The notes under the pieces were generated by a model. The model ran no database searches, had not been told where the DNA came from, and worked only from the letters and a program-made list of their open reading frames with translations. This document shows positions 62,777 through 64,000 of a stretch of DNA of 64,000 nt, piece by piece (positions within the stretch are counted from its first letter, which is position 1; the number at the start of each line of letters is the position of its first letter). This DNA is from Orientallactaga sibirica. Its lineage: Eukaryota > Chordata > Mammalia > Rodentia > Dipodidae. A program made the translations under genes and the position numbers. The DNA lies in contig JAEOAD010002279.1 of the NCBI GenBank assembly GCA_036365145.1, positions 4,335,001 through 4,399,000 on the forward strand, read 5' to 3'.

Positions 62777-63872
62777 GGGAGGGAGGGAGGGAGGGAAGGG
62801 GAAGCTGGAGAGATGGCCTAGTGGATAAGGGGACCTGTGAAGGCACCTAAGGACCCAGGCTGGTTCCCCAGTACCCACATAAGCCAGATGCACAAGGTGG
62901 CTTATGTGTCTGGAGTTTATTTGCAGTGGTTGAAGGCCCTGGTGTGCTCATTCTCTCCCTCTCTCTGTCTCTATCTGCCTCTCTCTCTCTCTCTCTCTCT
63001 AATTTCCTCCTACTTCTGCCTCCCGAGTGCTGGGATTAAAGACATGTACAACCATGCCCAGCTCTAATTAAATATTTTTAAAAAAGAGGGCTGGAGAGAT
63101 GGCTTAACAGTTAAAGCATGTGCCTGCAAAGCCTAAGGACCCAGGCTTGATTCTGGAGGTCCCACATAAACCAGATGCACCAGGTGGCACATGCATCTGG
63201 AGTTCCTTTGCAGTGGTTACAGGCCCTGCTTCACCCAATTCTCTCTCTCTTTCTCTCCCTTTCTCTGTAGCTAATAAATAAATAAATAAAATTTAAAAAT
63301 AATCATATTTTGTACTTTAACATTCCCAACAGGCAAAACTTTTAACCAAAGCTGAGGAGGGGTTGTTATAGTCACTAGCAAATATACCCTAAAGGCGGAG
63401 TAAAGTACAGTGTTGCAGGGGCAGAGGAATTGATAAACAGAAGTCTGTAGAAGGTATGTGGGAAAGAGAAGGAATTAAGAAGCCCTGAATCACCGGGTGT
63501 GGTGGTGCACGCCTTTAATCCCAGCACTTGGGAGGCAGAGGTAGGAGGATAGCCAAAAGTTTGAAGCCACCCTGAGAGCACGTAGTGAATTCCAGGTCAG
63601 CCTGAGATAGAGTGAGACCCTACCTGGAAAAAAAAAAAAAAAAAAAAAGAAGAAGCCCTGAATGGCAGCATAGCCAGGAATAATTCATGGTCCCTCATGA
63701 GAAAGTTTTGCCTGAATCTTGCTATCACAGTCCCTTGCACATTTTTCTCTAGTCCCCGGTCCCTTCTCACCTTCAGAGATTCGATCGTGGCTTGCTTGTA
63801 AACCTTTCCACTAGAATCTTTCTTCTGTGGGCTGTTCTGGATTCTAGGCGTTCGAATGACGAATTTATCCAT
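14089..63872 (-). CDS. TCEANC2: TCEANC2, TFIIS N-terminal and central domain containing 2 (complete CDS, four coding exons)
   Basis: The coding parts are complement(14089..14277, 24314..24507, 52725..52866, 63771..63872), giving 208 codons plus TGA. I recall the human protein as also 208 residues, and the sequence is recognisable throughout (it opens [18 protein letters not shown]). Residues of about 35-115 form the TFIIS N-terminal helical bundle, with [11 protein letters not shown] and [17 protein letters not shown]. Residues of about 127-208 resemble the TFIIS central domain, including [20 protein letters not shown]. The C-terminal zinc ribbon that drives transcript cleavage in TFIIS is absent, as expected for this family. 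A nuclear role around RNA polymerase II is therefore inferred from domains, and its precise function is poorly known. All introns are GT-AG, with phases 0, 1 and 0. I see no frameshift or premature stop, so the gene looks functional. In human the gene lies at 1p32.3 beside TMEM59 and CDCP2 (recalled). Neither neighbour is visible here. Confidence 0.96.
14278..14950. other. TCEANC2 intron 3, single-copy part
   Basis: Intronic DNA upstream (in transcript terms, just before) the last exon, starting with its acceptor tract. No SINE is present for about 670 bp, which is unusual here, and no further exon is recognised. Confidence 0.5.
14951..15178 (-). repeat. (CTTT)n microsatellite and antisense tSINE
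   Basis: About fifteen CTTT repeats (14956-15010) run into a diverged antisense tSINE (about 15010-15178). The microsatellite probably grew from the SINE's A-rich tail. Confidence 0.85.
15181..15569 (+). mobile_element. Solo endogenous retrovirus LTR with 5-bp target-site duplication
   Basis: A 389-bp element starts TGTTAGGTCTGACC and ends CCGAGCCTTACA. ATTCC stands immediately on both sides (15176-15180 and 15570-15574), a clean target-site duplication. Inside are a TATA-like CCCTATAAAGCCC (near 15420) and the poly(A) signal GCGAATAAACGC (near 15503), in the order U3-R-U5 would require. It is unrelated to the MaLR LTRs nearby. No gag, pol or env remains, so it is a recombined solo LTR. Confidence 0.8.
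15575..17177. repeat. Intron 3 SINE cluster
   Basis: An antisense B1 lies at about 15720-15860. Sense B1s lie at 16193-16340, 16466-16590 (old and diverged) and 16586-16745. An antisense tSINE lies at about 16970-17177. The gaps 15861-16192 and 16746-16969 are single-copy, except that 15968-16040 may be a very degraded tSINE. Confidence 0.8.
17178..17965. repeat. Antisense tSINE with single-copy flanks
   Basis: The tSINE lies at about 17392-17608. The flanks (17178-17391 and 17609-17965) are single-copy intron, without recognisable exons. Confidence 0.75.
17966..18330 (+). repeat. Old tSINE interrupted by a younger tSINE
   Basis: An older sense tSINE is split into 17966-18014 and 18242-18330. 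A younger sense tSINE occupies 18015-18241. The ten bases TGCTGGTTTG occur on both sides of it (18005-18014 and 18242-18251), the target-site duplication. The younger copy carries GCACAAGGGGGCGC, a near-CTCF core, at 18104-18117. Confidence 0.85.
18331..19199. repeat. Antisense tSINE with single-copy intron
   Basis: The tSINE lies at about 18540-18782 with a long (ATTT)n tail. The flanking sequence is single-copy, possibly including very old repeat debris. No exon is seen. Confidence 0.7.
19200..19437 (-). repeat. tSINE with target-site duplication
   Basis: A near full-length antisense element with a (GA)n run. CTACCCACACTTCT before it and CTACCCATACTTCT after it differ by one base and mark the insertion. 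Confidence 0.88.
19438..20327. other. TCEANC2 intron 3, single-copy DNA
   Basis: About 890 bp without recognised SINEs or exons. It contains a short A run near 19520 and no other structure that I can name. Confidence 0.45.
20328..20806 (-). repeat. Antisense tSINE and antisense B1
   Basis: The tSINE spans about 20328-20542 and the B1 about 20658-20806. Both show the diagnostic blocks in reverse complement. Confidence 0.88.
20807..21840. other. AT-rich single-copy intron
   Basis: About 1 kb with low GC, no SINE and no recognisable exon. It is the most SINE-poor stretch of the gene's introns. Whether it is conserved cannot be judged from one sequence. Confidence 0.45.
21841..23590. repeat. 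Intron 3 SINE cluster with (TTTC)n
   Basis: (TTTC)n at 21841-21900 leads into an antisense B1 (about 21900-22072). Antisense tSINEs lie at about 22090-22330, 22335-22422 (truncated) and 23125-23358. Antisense B1s lie at about 22690-22857 and 22905-23070. A sense B1 lies at about 23402-23580. The stretch 22423-22689 is single-copy. Confidence 0.85.
23640..23855 (-). repeat. Ancient MIR element
   Basis: CCTTTTACAGATGGAAAC, then GTCTGGGTTTCAGCC and CCTGTGCTACAAC, follow the order of the MIR consensus read in reverse (recalled). It is strongly diverged, as expected for a pre-rodent insertion. Confidence 0.55.
23950..24262. repeat. Sense B1 fused to antisense tSINE beside exon 3
   Basis: A B1 (about 23950-24060) shares its (AAAT)n tail with an antisense tSINE (about 24060-24262). 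The tSINE ends about 50 bp before the coding exon at 24314. Confidence 0.85.
24314..24507 (-). CDS. TCEANC2: TCEANC2 coding exon 3 (rest of codon 82, residues 83-146)
   Basis: The acceptor is CTCCTGTTACAG, followed by GTCACACGGTG, which restores the frame of the split Gly codon and reads [18 protein letters not shown]. This is the LW-type helix of the TFIIS N-terminal domain. WKTFIEKH follows, then a linker and the start of the central domain ([20 protein letters not shown]). The exon is 194 nt and ends TTAAAG|GTAAGG in phase 0. Confidence 0.96.
24508..24745. other. Start of TCEANC2 intron 2, single-copy
   Basis: Intronic DNA next to the exon 3 acceptor. Nothing else is recognised. Confidence 0.5.
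24746..26250. repeat. Intron 2 SINE cluster
   Basis: A sense tSINE (24750-24937) is followed by a sense B1 (24938-25085) and a sense tSINE of an older type (25110-25285). Antisense B1s lie at about 25340-25490, 25495-25648 and 25910-26085, with a diverged one at 26100-26240. An antisense tSINE lies at about 25655-25838. Confidence 0.84.
26433..26955 (+). repeat. B1 SINE interrupted by an LTR
   Basis: GCCAGGCATGGTGGC at 26433-26449 and GTGGCACACGC onward at 26796-26955 are the two parts of one sense B1, ending in a (CAAAA)n tail. The LTR at 26450-26795 splits it about 17 bases from its start. Confidence 0.9.
26450..26795 (-). mobile_element. Solo MaLR (ORR1/MT-like) LTR nested in a B1
   Basis: A reverse-complement copy of the LTR seen at 9219-9565, running TGTTACAGTCAGG to CAAACCACCACA. 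GTGGC stands on both sides (26445-26449 and 26796-26800), a 5-bp target-site duplication taken from the B1. The LTR therefore inserted after this B1. Confidence 0.9.
26956..27189. other. Single-copy intron
   Basis: Nothing recognisable apart from an A-rich start. Confidence 0.4.
27190..28339. repeat. Intron 2 SINE cluster ending in (GAAA)n
   Basis: A sense tSINE (27190-27410, long subfamily) is followed by an antisense tSINE (27425-27650), an old sense B1 (27720-27850), a sense tSINE (27860-28060) and a sense B1 (28100-28255). (GAAA)n at 28262-28338 grows from the last B1's tail. Confidence 0.83.
28340..28980. repeat. Minisatellite, about eight units of 82-84 bp
   Basis: Each unit contains GCACAGCTGTGACACCCATC, CCCCTCACTG and a variable GAGGGAGTGTGAGTACACAC segment. 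The starts of CACAGCTGTGACAC at 28386, 28468 and 28552 give the period. Some later units are shortened by internal deletions. Open frames on both strands are by-products of the repeat. Confidence 0.93.
28981..29589. repeat. Single-copy stretch, antisense tSINE, antisense B1
   Basis: Bases 28981-29180 are single-copy. An antisense tSINE (about 29185-29410) and antisense B1 (about 29420-29575) follow. TGTAGTTTTTCTTTT stands at both outer flanks (29156 and 29574), so they may have arrived as, or one inside, a single insertion. Confidence 0.8.
29590..29917 (+). repeat. Probable LINE-2 3' fragment
   Basis: Order and wording (ACCGCTTTACTCCTCCACTT, AGCCTTGAAGACTCACTC and GTCCCCTCCCAGAAGTC) resemble the L2 3' region as I recall it. 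The copy is old and diverged, and the LTR at 29918 cuts it off. Confidence 0.5.
29918..30162 (-). mobile_element. Truncated MaLR LTR
   Basis: Same family as 26450-26795, starting TGTTGCAGTCAAGTTCAC. The match stops near 30162 (CCCATAATACTGC), so about the first third of the LTR (in its own direction) is missing. An A run at 29979-29993 replaces the usual poly(A)-signal region. Confidence 0.8.
30163..31210. repeat. SINE cluster with two old tRNA-type pieces
   Basis: A bare tSINE tail (30163-30210) is followed by an antisense tSINE (30235-30482) and a sense tSINE (30500-30730). Bases 30764-30840 (GTAAAGTGCTTGTCTTG, then GAGTTCAATTCTCAG) look like an older B2/B3-type SINE. Bases 30970-31055 (GAGGATATAACGAAGTGG) look like an ID-type SINE. 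A sense B1 lies at 31065-31210. Confidence 0.7.
31211..31340 (+). mobile_element. LINE-1 3' end fragment
   Basis: GAGAGACTGACTGAGAGGGG through ATTAAGGAAGTTGTC and poly-A matches the last part of the L1 3' end at 49780-49925. Only about 130 bp is present, typical of a 5'-truncated insertion. Confidence 0.78.
31341..31960. repeat. Sense tSINE (long subfamily) and single-copy intron
   Basis: The tSINE lies at about 31345-31610. The rest (31611-31960) is single-copy, with no exon. Confidence 0.8.
31961..32297 (+). repeat. Sense tSINE and old B1
   Basis: tSINE at 31961-32140. A diverged B1-like piece (CCAGGCGTGGTAGCTCACAT) lies at about 32160-32290. Confidence 0.75.
32298..32690 (+). repeat. tSINE interrupted by a B1
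   Basis: A sense tSINE runs 32298-32417 and resumes at 32580. An antisense B1 (about 32418-32579) is inserted in its body. GAGTCTGGAGTTC occurs on both sides (32404-32416 and 32580-32592), a 13-bp target-site duplication made of tSINE sequence. Confidence 0.9.
32691..33069. other. Single-copy intron
   Basis: No exon. Bases 32725-32850 may contain a very old B1 (CACCCTGAGCTACACAGCGA). The remainder is AT-rich. Confidence 0.4.
33070..34790. repeat. SINE and microsatellite cluster
   Basis: An antisense tSINE (33070-33332), (TATG)n (33390-33434), (TTTTC)n (33637-33700) and an antisense B1 (33705-33848) come first. A sense tSINE (33880-34080) and an antisense tSINE (34080-34258) meet tail to tail. 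A sense B1 (34285-34440), an old antisense tSINE (34445-34615) and an antisense B1 with (GTTT)n (34625-34770) follow. CCAGATTCACTTTTT flanks the last B1. Confidence 0.84.
34791..35311. other. Single-copy intron
   Basis: About 520 bp, pyrimidine-rich at first. No exon or repeat family is recognised. Confidence 0.4.
35312..36369. repeat. Antisense SINE cluster with an ID-type piece
   Basis: Antisense tSINEs lie at about 35312-35508 (long subfamily), 35530-35765 and 35895-36107. Bases 35768-35855 (CATGCTAAGCAAATACTC, then CATTGAGCTATACAGCCAGG) read as an ID-type SINE in reverse. A B1 fragment lies at 36243-36285. Confidence 0.78.
36370..36620. repeat. Head-deleted inverted tSINE fusion
   Basis: The tail of an antisense tSINE (36370-36443, ending CAATGGGCACGCCA) switches directly to the middle of a sense tSINE (AAGGATCCTGGTTCGACTC onward, to 36620). 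The two arms share tail sequence in opposite orientation. Confidence 0.8.
36665..37010 (+). mobile_element. Old MaLR-like LTR
   Basis: GCTTGATTCCCACCTAGTG, AGAAGGTGGGACCTAG, GCCAAAGTCAATCTTTCC and CAGCAATGAAAAGCTG occur in the order expected of an ancient mammalian MaLR LTR (recalled). Divergence is high and no ends can be fixed. Confidence 0.45.
37011..37112 (-). repeat. MIR remnant, continued after the SINE block at 38176
   Basis: ACAACCCCATGAAGTAG and GAGAGGGTAAGTCACTTA match MIR in reverse. The continuation after the SINE block (38176-38260) is consistent with one MIR split by later insertions. Confidence 0.45.
37113..38175 (+). repeat. Array of four sense tSINEs at one reused target site
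   Basis: tSINEs lie at about 37125-37383, 37396-37625, 37627-37880 and 37919-38163. AGAAGCAGGGTA occurs at 37113-37124, 37384-37395 and 38164-38175, so the same target word bounds the first insertion and the following block of three. A (GGA)n tract lies at 37880-37918. Confidence 0.88.
38176..38679. other. Mostly single-copy intron
   Basis: Contains the possible MIR continuation to about 38260 and a GA/CA-rich tract at 38575-38640. No exon is seen. Confidence 0.4.
38680..39050 (-). mobile_element. Old MT-type MaLR LTR (degenerate)
   Basis: GTTGCTGGACAAACATC, TAGCTTACGGGAAGAAAGG, CCTCCTCCAGCAGGG and CATTCGAACCACCAC occur in the order of a reverse MTD-like LTR (recalled). Two (GA)n runs interrupt it. 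The 229-codon open frame over this stretch is not a gene. Confidence 0.5.
39051..40599. repeat. Sense tSINE cluster with a SINE chimera
   Basis: A-rich DNA (39120-39175, 39255-39300) precedes sense tSINEs at about 39445-39665 (long subfamily), 39670-39870 and 40050-40275. The element at 40319-40475 is a tSINE head joined to a B1 fragment and then to a tSINE tail. Bases 40476-40599 are single-copy. Confidence 0.8.
40600..40735 (+). repeat. MIR remnant across the duplication start
   Basis: GTTGTGTGACTTATGC, AAGTCACTTTAAACTC and CCCATTTGCAAAACAGAG follow MIR in sense orientation. The second part (40651 onward) is duplicated at 42471-42555. Confidence 0.55.
40651..42470. repeat. Tandem duplication B, first copy
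   Basis: A 1,820-bp unit repeated directly at 42471-44310. It contains a MIR end, (CA)n, three 116-bp repeats, a single-copy block (41190-41480), an antisense tSINE (41495-41727), AT-rich DNA, two sense B1s (41938-42085 and 42180-42330) and most of a sense tSINE (42331-42470). The tSINE stops in GGAGGCCTAGTG, where copy 2 begins. Confidence 0.95.
40837..41190. repeat. Three direct 116-bp repeats (copy 1)
   Basis: Units start at 40837, 40953 and 41069 with CTCTGCCATCAGGTCCGTGT and contain GCAGAGGCACGTGC and ACCCTTAGCTGTTTG. They differ at a few sites (for example TGCTCAGCATC against TGCTCGGAGTC). Confidence 0.95.
42471..44310. repeat. Tandem duplication B, second copy
   Basis: Near-identical to 40651-42470, with few substitutions. 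The main length difference is a longer (CA)n. Small indels also occur, for example ACCCACGT present here and absent from the copy 1 tSINE. Beyond 44310 the tSINE continues normally into its CT run, so this copy holds the original right edge. Confidence 0.95.
42671..43020. repeat. Three direct 116-bp repeats (copy 2)
   Basis: The same array within the second copy of duplication B, with units starting at 42671, 42787 and 42903. The third unit has lost a few bases where copy 1 reads CCCCATGGGCAG. Confidence 0.95.
44311..45036 (+). repeat. Sense tSINE cluster
   Basis: The tail of the tSINE at the duplication edge (44311-44362) is followed by tSINEs at 44385-44560, 44764-44950 (older type, with AGCCTGGGTTTTAATC) and 44963 onward. 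Bases 44561-44763 are single-copy. Confidence 0.85.
45037..45522. repeat. Tandem duplication C, unit of about 240 bp
   Basis: Copies are 45037-45268 and 45269-45522. Each runs from the middle of one tSINE, through its tail and the single-copy words GGAGTTTCTCCAGTTTAGC, into the head of the next tSINE. The breakpoints lie at CTCAGTACCCA in both, so the event joined two tSINEs. The second copy is longer in its CT and AAAT runs. Confidence 0.9.
45523..46735. repeat. SINE cluster
   Basis: Sense tSINEs lie at 45487-45680, 45772-45915 (degenerate), 46276-46470 and 46480-46735 (long subfamily). An antisense B1 lies at about 45940-46085. The intervening pieces (45690-45770 and 46090-46270) are single-copy or very old repeat. 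Confidence 0.8.
46736..47185. repeat. Possible old LINE debris split by a tSINE
   Basis: The plus strand reads [20 protein letters not shown] and then [15 protein letters not shown], a charged, coiled-coil-like stretch resembling the L1 ORF1 coiled coil. I cannot confirm that. A sense tSINE (about 46859-47065) interrupts it, flanked by AAAGAATATGACAGCA on both sides. Confidence 0.4.
47186..47804. repeat. Sense tSINE, single-copy DNA, sense B1
   Basis: tSINE at 47186-47410 and B1 at 47632-47800 with a poly-A tail. AAAAGCCTCCTCC stands on both sides of the B1, its target-site duplication. Confidence 0.87.
47805..48060 (+). repeat. Probable LINE-2 3' fragment
   Basis: CATCTGGTCCAGGCTGTCTC, CTTGCCACTCTCCCTCCGGC and CTTGGCTAACTTCTCCCTG match the L2 3' region in order (recalled). 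The short open frames over it are incidental. Confidence 0.6.
48061..49231 (+). repeat. Serial SINE insertions at one target
   Basis: Sense tSINEs lie at 48118-48350, 48427-48630, 48643-48850 and 49042-49223, with a sense B1 at 48863-49029. AAAGATTGAAGA or close variants recur at 48631-48642, 48851-48862 and 49030-49041, and the first nine bases at 49224-49232. Confidence 0.87.
49232..49925 (+). mobile_element. LINE-1 3' end, 5'-truncated
   Basis: About 690 bp of L1 3' region: CAATGGGTGCAATAGTGGCA, CCCTAAGGGTGTGATGTC, a purine-rich block (GACTGACTGAGAGGGGGAGG) and an end ATTAAAGAAGTTGTC with an A-rich tail. Parts recur at 31211-31340 and, inverted, at 54140-54425. No intact ORF2 is present. 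Confidence 0.8.
49926..50587. repeat. Single-copy intron with antisense tSINE
   Basis: The tSINE spans about 50210-50455 and is flanked by GAAATGATTTTAAA on both sides, its target-site duplication. The rest is single-copy. Confidence 0.85.
50588..50657. repeat. (CA)n-(TG)n inverted microsatellite
   Basis: About 22 CA repeats are followed by ATATT and about 14 TG repeats. The two arms are complementary to each other, so the tract is a near-perfect palindrome of alternating purine-pyrimidine. Confidence 0.95.
50676..50739 (-). promoter_or_regulatory. Pair of CTCF-like core motifs
   Basis: On the minus strand 50739-50726 reads CCACTAGAGGGCAG, which fits CCASYAGRKGGCRS at all 14 positions. On the same strand 50689-50676 reads CCAGTAGAGGGTGC, which fits at 13 of 14. 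They are 50 bp apart in single-copy DNA next to the CA/TG palindrome. Occupancy is an inference. Confidence 0.45.
50740..51269. other. Single-copy intron, GC-moderate, with a 143-codon open frame
   Basis: The plus strand is open from 50812 to 51243 with an ATG, but I recognise no domain. The minus strand and another plus frame are also open for about 90-100 codons, as is common in GC-richer DNA. Splice sites or a poly(A) signal tied to it are not evident. I treat it as non-coding. Confidence 0.35.
51270..51565 (+). repeat. LINE-2 3' end
   Basis: GAAATGCCACTTCCTCGGTG, AAGCTCCTTAAGGTCATGAA and CACCTTGTTCACATTCAGCA follow the L2 3' end in order (recalled). Confidence 0.65.
51566..52500 (+). repeat. 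Sense SINE cluster next to exon 2
   Basis: tSINEs lie at 51611-51810, 51840-52050 and 52070-52280. A B1 lies at 52335-52497 and is flanked by AAATCTAGTAAGAAAA on both sides. Confidence 0.88.
52501..52724. other. Single-copy intron 2 next to the exon 2 donor
   Basis: No SINE lies in the 220 bp after the exon. Nothing else is recognised. Confidence 0.5.
52725..52866 (-). CDS. TCEANC2: TCEANC2 coding exon 2 (residues 35-81 plus first base of codon 82)
   Basis: The acceptor is a long pyrimidine run ending TTTCTCAG, and the exon opens with AGAGTTGTGG encoding RVVVIED. It carries the first half of the TFIIS N-terminal domain, including [13 protein letters not shown], then [18 protein letters not shown]. 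The exon is 142 nt and ends ATAG|GTATGA, splitting a glycine codon after its first base. The next exon starts with GT, which completes GGT. Confidence 0.96.
52867..54139. repeat. Intron 1: single-copy DNA and SINEs
   Basis: Bases 52867-53272 are single-copy. A sense B1 (53273-53410), a sense tSINE (53421-53610) and a sense B1 (53773-53925) follow. Bases 53926-54139 are AT-rich and single-copy. Confidence 0.8.
54140..54439 (-). mobile_element. LINE-1 3' end, inverted
   Basis: The reverse complement of the L1 3' end at 49232-49925: TTTTTTAATGACAACTTCC, CCATGGCAATTCCC, CTCAATCAGTCTCTC, TTGATGTCATCATC and CTTGTGTAGGTAGTGTC. About 300 bp is present. Confidence 0.8.
54440..54916 (-). repeat. Microsatellites and two antisense B1s
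   Basis: (CCTT)n/(CCCT)n at 54440-54567 runs into an antisense B1 (54568-54712). (TTTC)n at 54720-54776 runs into a second, more diverged antisense B1 (54776-54916). AGAACTCTTTCTTT stands at 54132 and 54715, suggesting the first block was inserted between those copies. Confidence 0.86.
54917..55325. other. Single-copy intron 1
   Basis: No repeat family or exon is recognised. Near its end the sequence merges into the minisatellite. Confidence 0.45.
55326..57113. repeat. Minisatellite of roughly 40-45 units of about 39 bp with triplet-length variation
   Basis: The common unit joins CAGACTCCCCATGTTCCC, TACTGTGATC and CTCCTCCTCCT. Units differ mainly in the number of CCT triplets (two to six), in TGATC against TGACC and in TTCCC against TTCTC. 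Because most length changes are multiples of three, long frames stay open on both strands ([13 protein letters not shown] on plus, [14 protein letters not shown] on minus). In the TCEANC2 pre-mRNA it would read as repeated GAGGAGGAGGA blocks. Confidence 0.96.
57114..57365. other. Single-copy intron with possible MIR/L2 debris
   Basis: TAGCACCTACTATGTGTTCA near 57208 is typical of MIR or L2 but too short to place. No exon is seen. Confidence 0.4.
57366..58558. repeat. Intron 1 SINE cluster
   Basis: A sense B1 (57366-57515) and sense tSINEs at 57535-57755, 57770-57960 and 58139-58340 are present. An antisense tSINE (58340-58532) meets the last one tail to tail. Bases 57961-58138 are purine-rich and may be old L1 3' sequence. 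Confidence 0.84.
58559..58917 (+). mobile_element. Solo MaLR (ORR1/MT-like) LTR
   Basis: Same family as 9219-9565, running TGTGGTAGTTTGATTCAG to CTGACTGTAACA. The AATAAA segment is followed by an expanded poly-T run (58841-58861). No clear target-site duplication is seen. Confidence 0.82.
58918..59809 (+). repeat. Sense SINE cluster
   Basis: tSINEs lie at 58945-59126, 59127-59330 and 59333-59600, the last with a long (CT)n and (AAAT)n. A B1 lies at 59612-59765, followed by more (AAAT)n. Confidence 0.88.
59810..60307. other. Single-copy intron 1
   Basis: About 500 bp without a recognised repeat or exon. Confidence 0.45.
60308..61660. repeat. SINE cluster
   Basis: A sense tSINE with an internal deletion (60308-60475) is flanked by AAGAACC(A/G)TTTGAG. 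Antisense tSINEs lie at 60570-60787 (long subfamily) and 60830-61010. An antisense B1 (61035-61170) and a sense B1 (61192-61320) follow. (TG)n lies at 61378-61410. A tSINE head fragment, antisense, lies at 61575-61658. Confidence 0.82.
61661..61904. other. Single-copy intron 1
   Basis: No repeat or exon is recognised. Confidence 0.4.
61905..63087. repeat. SINE and purine microsatellite cluster
   Basis: An antisense B1 (61905-62045) and antisense tSINE (62120-62340) are followed by a sense B1 (62462-62597). (GAAA)n-(GGGA)n covers 62598-62800. A sense tSINE (62803-63000) has a B1 fragment (63004-63063, antisense) embedded in its tail. Bases 62341-62461 are single-copy. Confidence 0.84.
63088..63770 (+). 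repeat. Sense tSINE and sense B1 near the start-codon exon
   Basis: tSINE at 63088-63300. B1 at 63492-63648 with poly-A tail, flanked by AAGAAGCCCTGAAT on both sides. The last 110 bp before the exon donor are single-copy. Confidence 0.88.
63771..63872 (-). CDS. TCEANC2: TCEANC2 coding exon 1 (residues 1-34)
   Basis: The ATG is at 63872-63870, with A at -3 and G at +4, a strong initiation context. An in-frame TAA at 63905-63903 lies upstream, so translation cannot start further 5' in this exon. The exon encodes a basic, Ser/Pro-containing leader ending TIESLK. The donor reads CTGAAG|GTGAG on the minus strand with GT at 63770-63769, and leaves phase 0. The leader is probably a flexible N-terminus, since the folded domain starts in the next exon. 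Confidence 0.95.
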
Positions 63873-63914
63873 CGTGACAGGGCTCCAACTACGACCGGGT
63901 GCTTAAGGTGTCCT
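63873..63914 (-). other. TCEANC2: TCEANC2 5' UTR part of the start-codon exon, with probable splice acceptor
   Basis: Upstream of the ATG on the minus strand there are 42 bases of non-repeat sequence. They are preceded by a pyrimidine-rich tract and CTTGAACAG, a plausible 3' splice site ending at 63915. Sixteen bases further out a tSINE begins (63931 onward, plus strand). The acceptor implies a separate upstream non-coding exon and a promoter beyond 64000. An acceptor two bases further in (AG at 63914-63913) is also possible. Confidence 0.6.
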
Positions 63915-63930
63915 CTGTTCAAGAAACAGG

Positions 63931-64000
63931 GCAGGAGAGATGGCTTAGCAGTGAAGGCACTTGCCTGAGACACCTGAGGACCCATGTTCGACTCTCTAGA
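63931..64000 (+). repeat. tSINE head, cut by the window end
   Basis: GCAGGAGAGATGGCTTAGC through CATGTTCGACTC is the tRNA-like head of a sense tSINE. It starts 16 bp from the predicted acceptor of the start-codon exon. Confidence 0.88.

Overview
The window is 64 kb of nuclear DNA from a rodent and carries one recognisable gene. Rodent origin rests on two short interspersed repeat (SINE) families that fill most of the non-coding DNA. One is a 7SL-derived B1 element. The other is a tRNA-derived, B2-like element of about 200 bp with a CT-rich and then (AAAT)n tail, called tSINE below. Solo MaLR-type LTRs and rodent-type LINE-1 3' ends also occur. From memory, B1 together with this B2-like sequence fits a dipodoid rodent (a jerboa or relative) better than mouse or rat. 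I hold that at moderate confidence.

The gene is TCEANC2, on the minus strand, running from about 63.9 kb down to about 13.1 kb. Its four coding exons (63771-63872, 52725-52866, 24314-24507 and 14089-14277) have consensus splice sites and compatible phases. They join without frameshift or stop into a 208-residue protein with a TFIIS N-terminal domain and a TFIIS central-domain-like region, but no C-terminal zinc ribbon. An in-frame stop upstream of the ATG fixes the start. The exon holding the ATG begins with a probable 3' splice site, so the promoter and first non-coding exon lie beyond the right edge. The only canonical poly(A) signal past the stop predicts a 3' UTR of about 1.0 kb ending near 13.09 kb.

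The introns are about 10.9, 28.2 and 10.0 kb. They are packed with SINEs, four clear LTR insertions, LINE-1 and L2 pieces, MIR pieces, microsatellites, two minisatellites and two local tandem duplications. The left 13 kb, downstream of the gene, is intergenic. It holds SINEs, a MaLR LTR, one copy boundary of a third tandem duplication, and single-copy DNA in which I see no exons.

The most notable structures are these: a 1.79 kb minisatellite in intron 1 made of about 39-bp units that differ mostly by whole triplets; a 1.82 kb near-identical tandem duplication with a breakpoint inside a SINE; sites hit several times by SINE insertions; LTR and SINE insertions nested in SINEs with intact target-site duplications; CTCF-like core motifs both in the tSINE family and in a pair at 50.7 kb; and a SINE that abuts the splice acceptor of the start-codon exon. 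I found no previously undescribed gene system. Repeat family names come from recalled consensus sequences, and SINE boundaries are good to about 10 bp.
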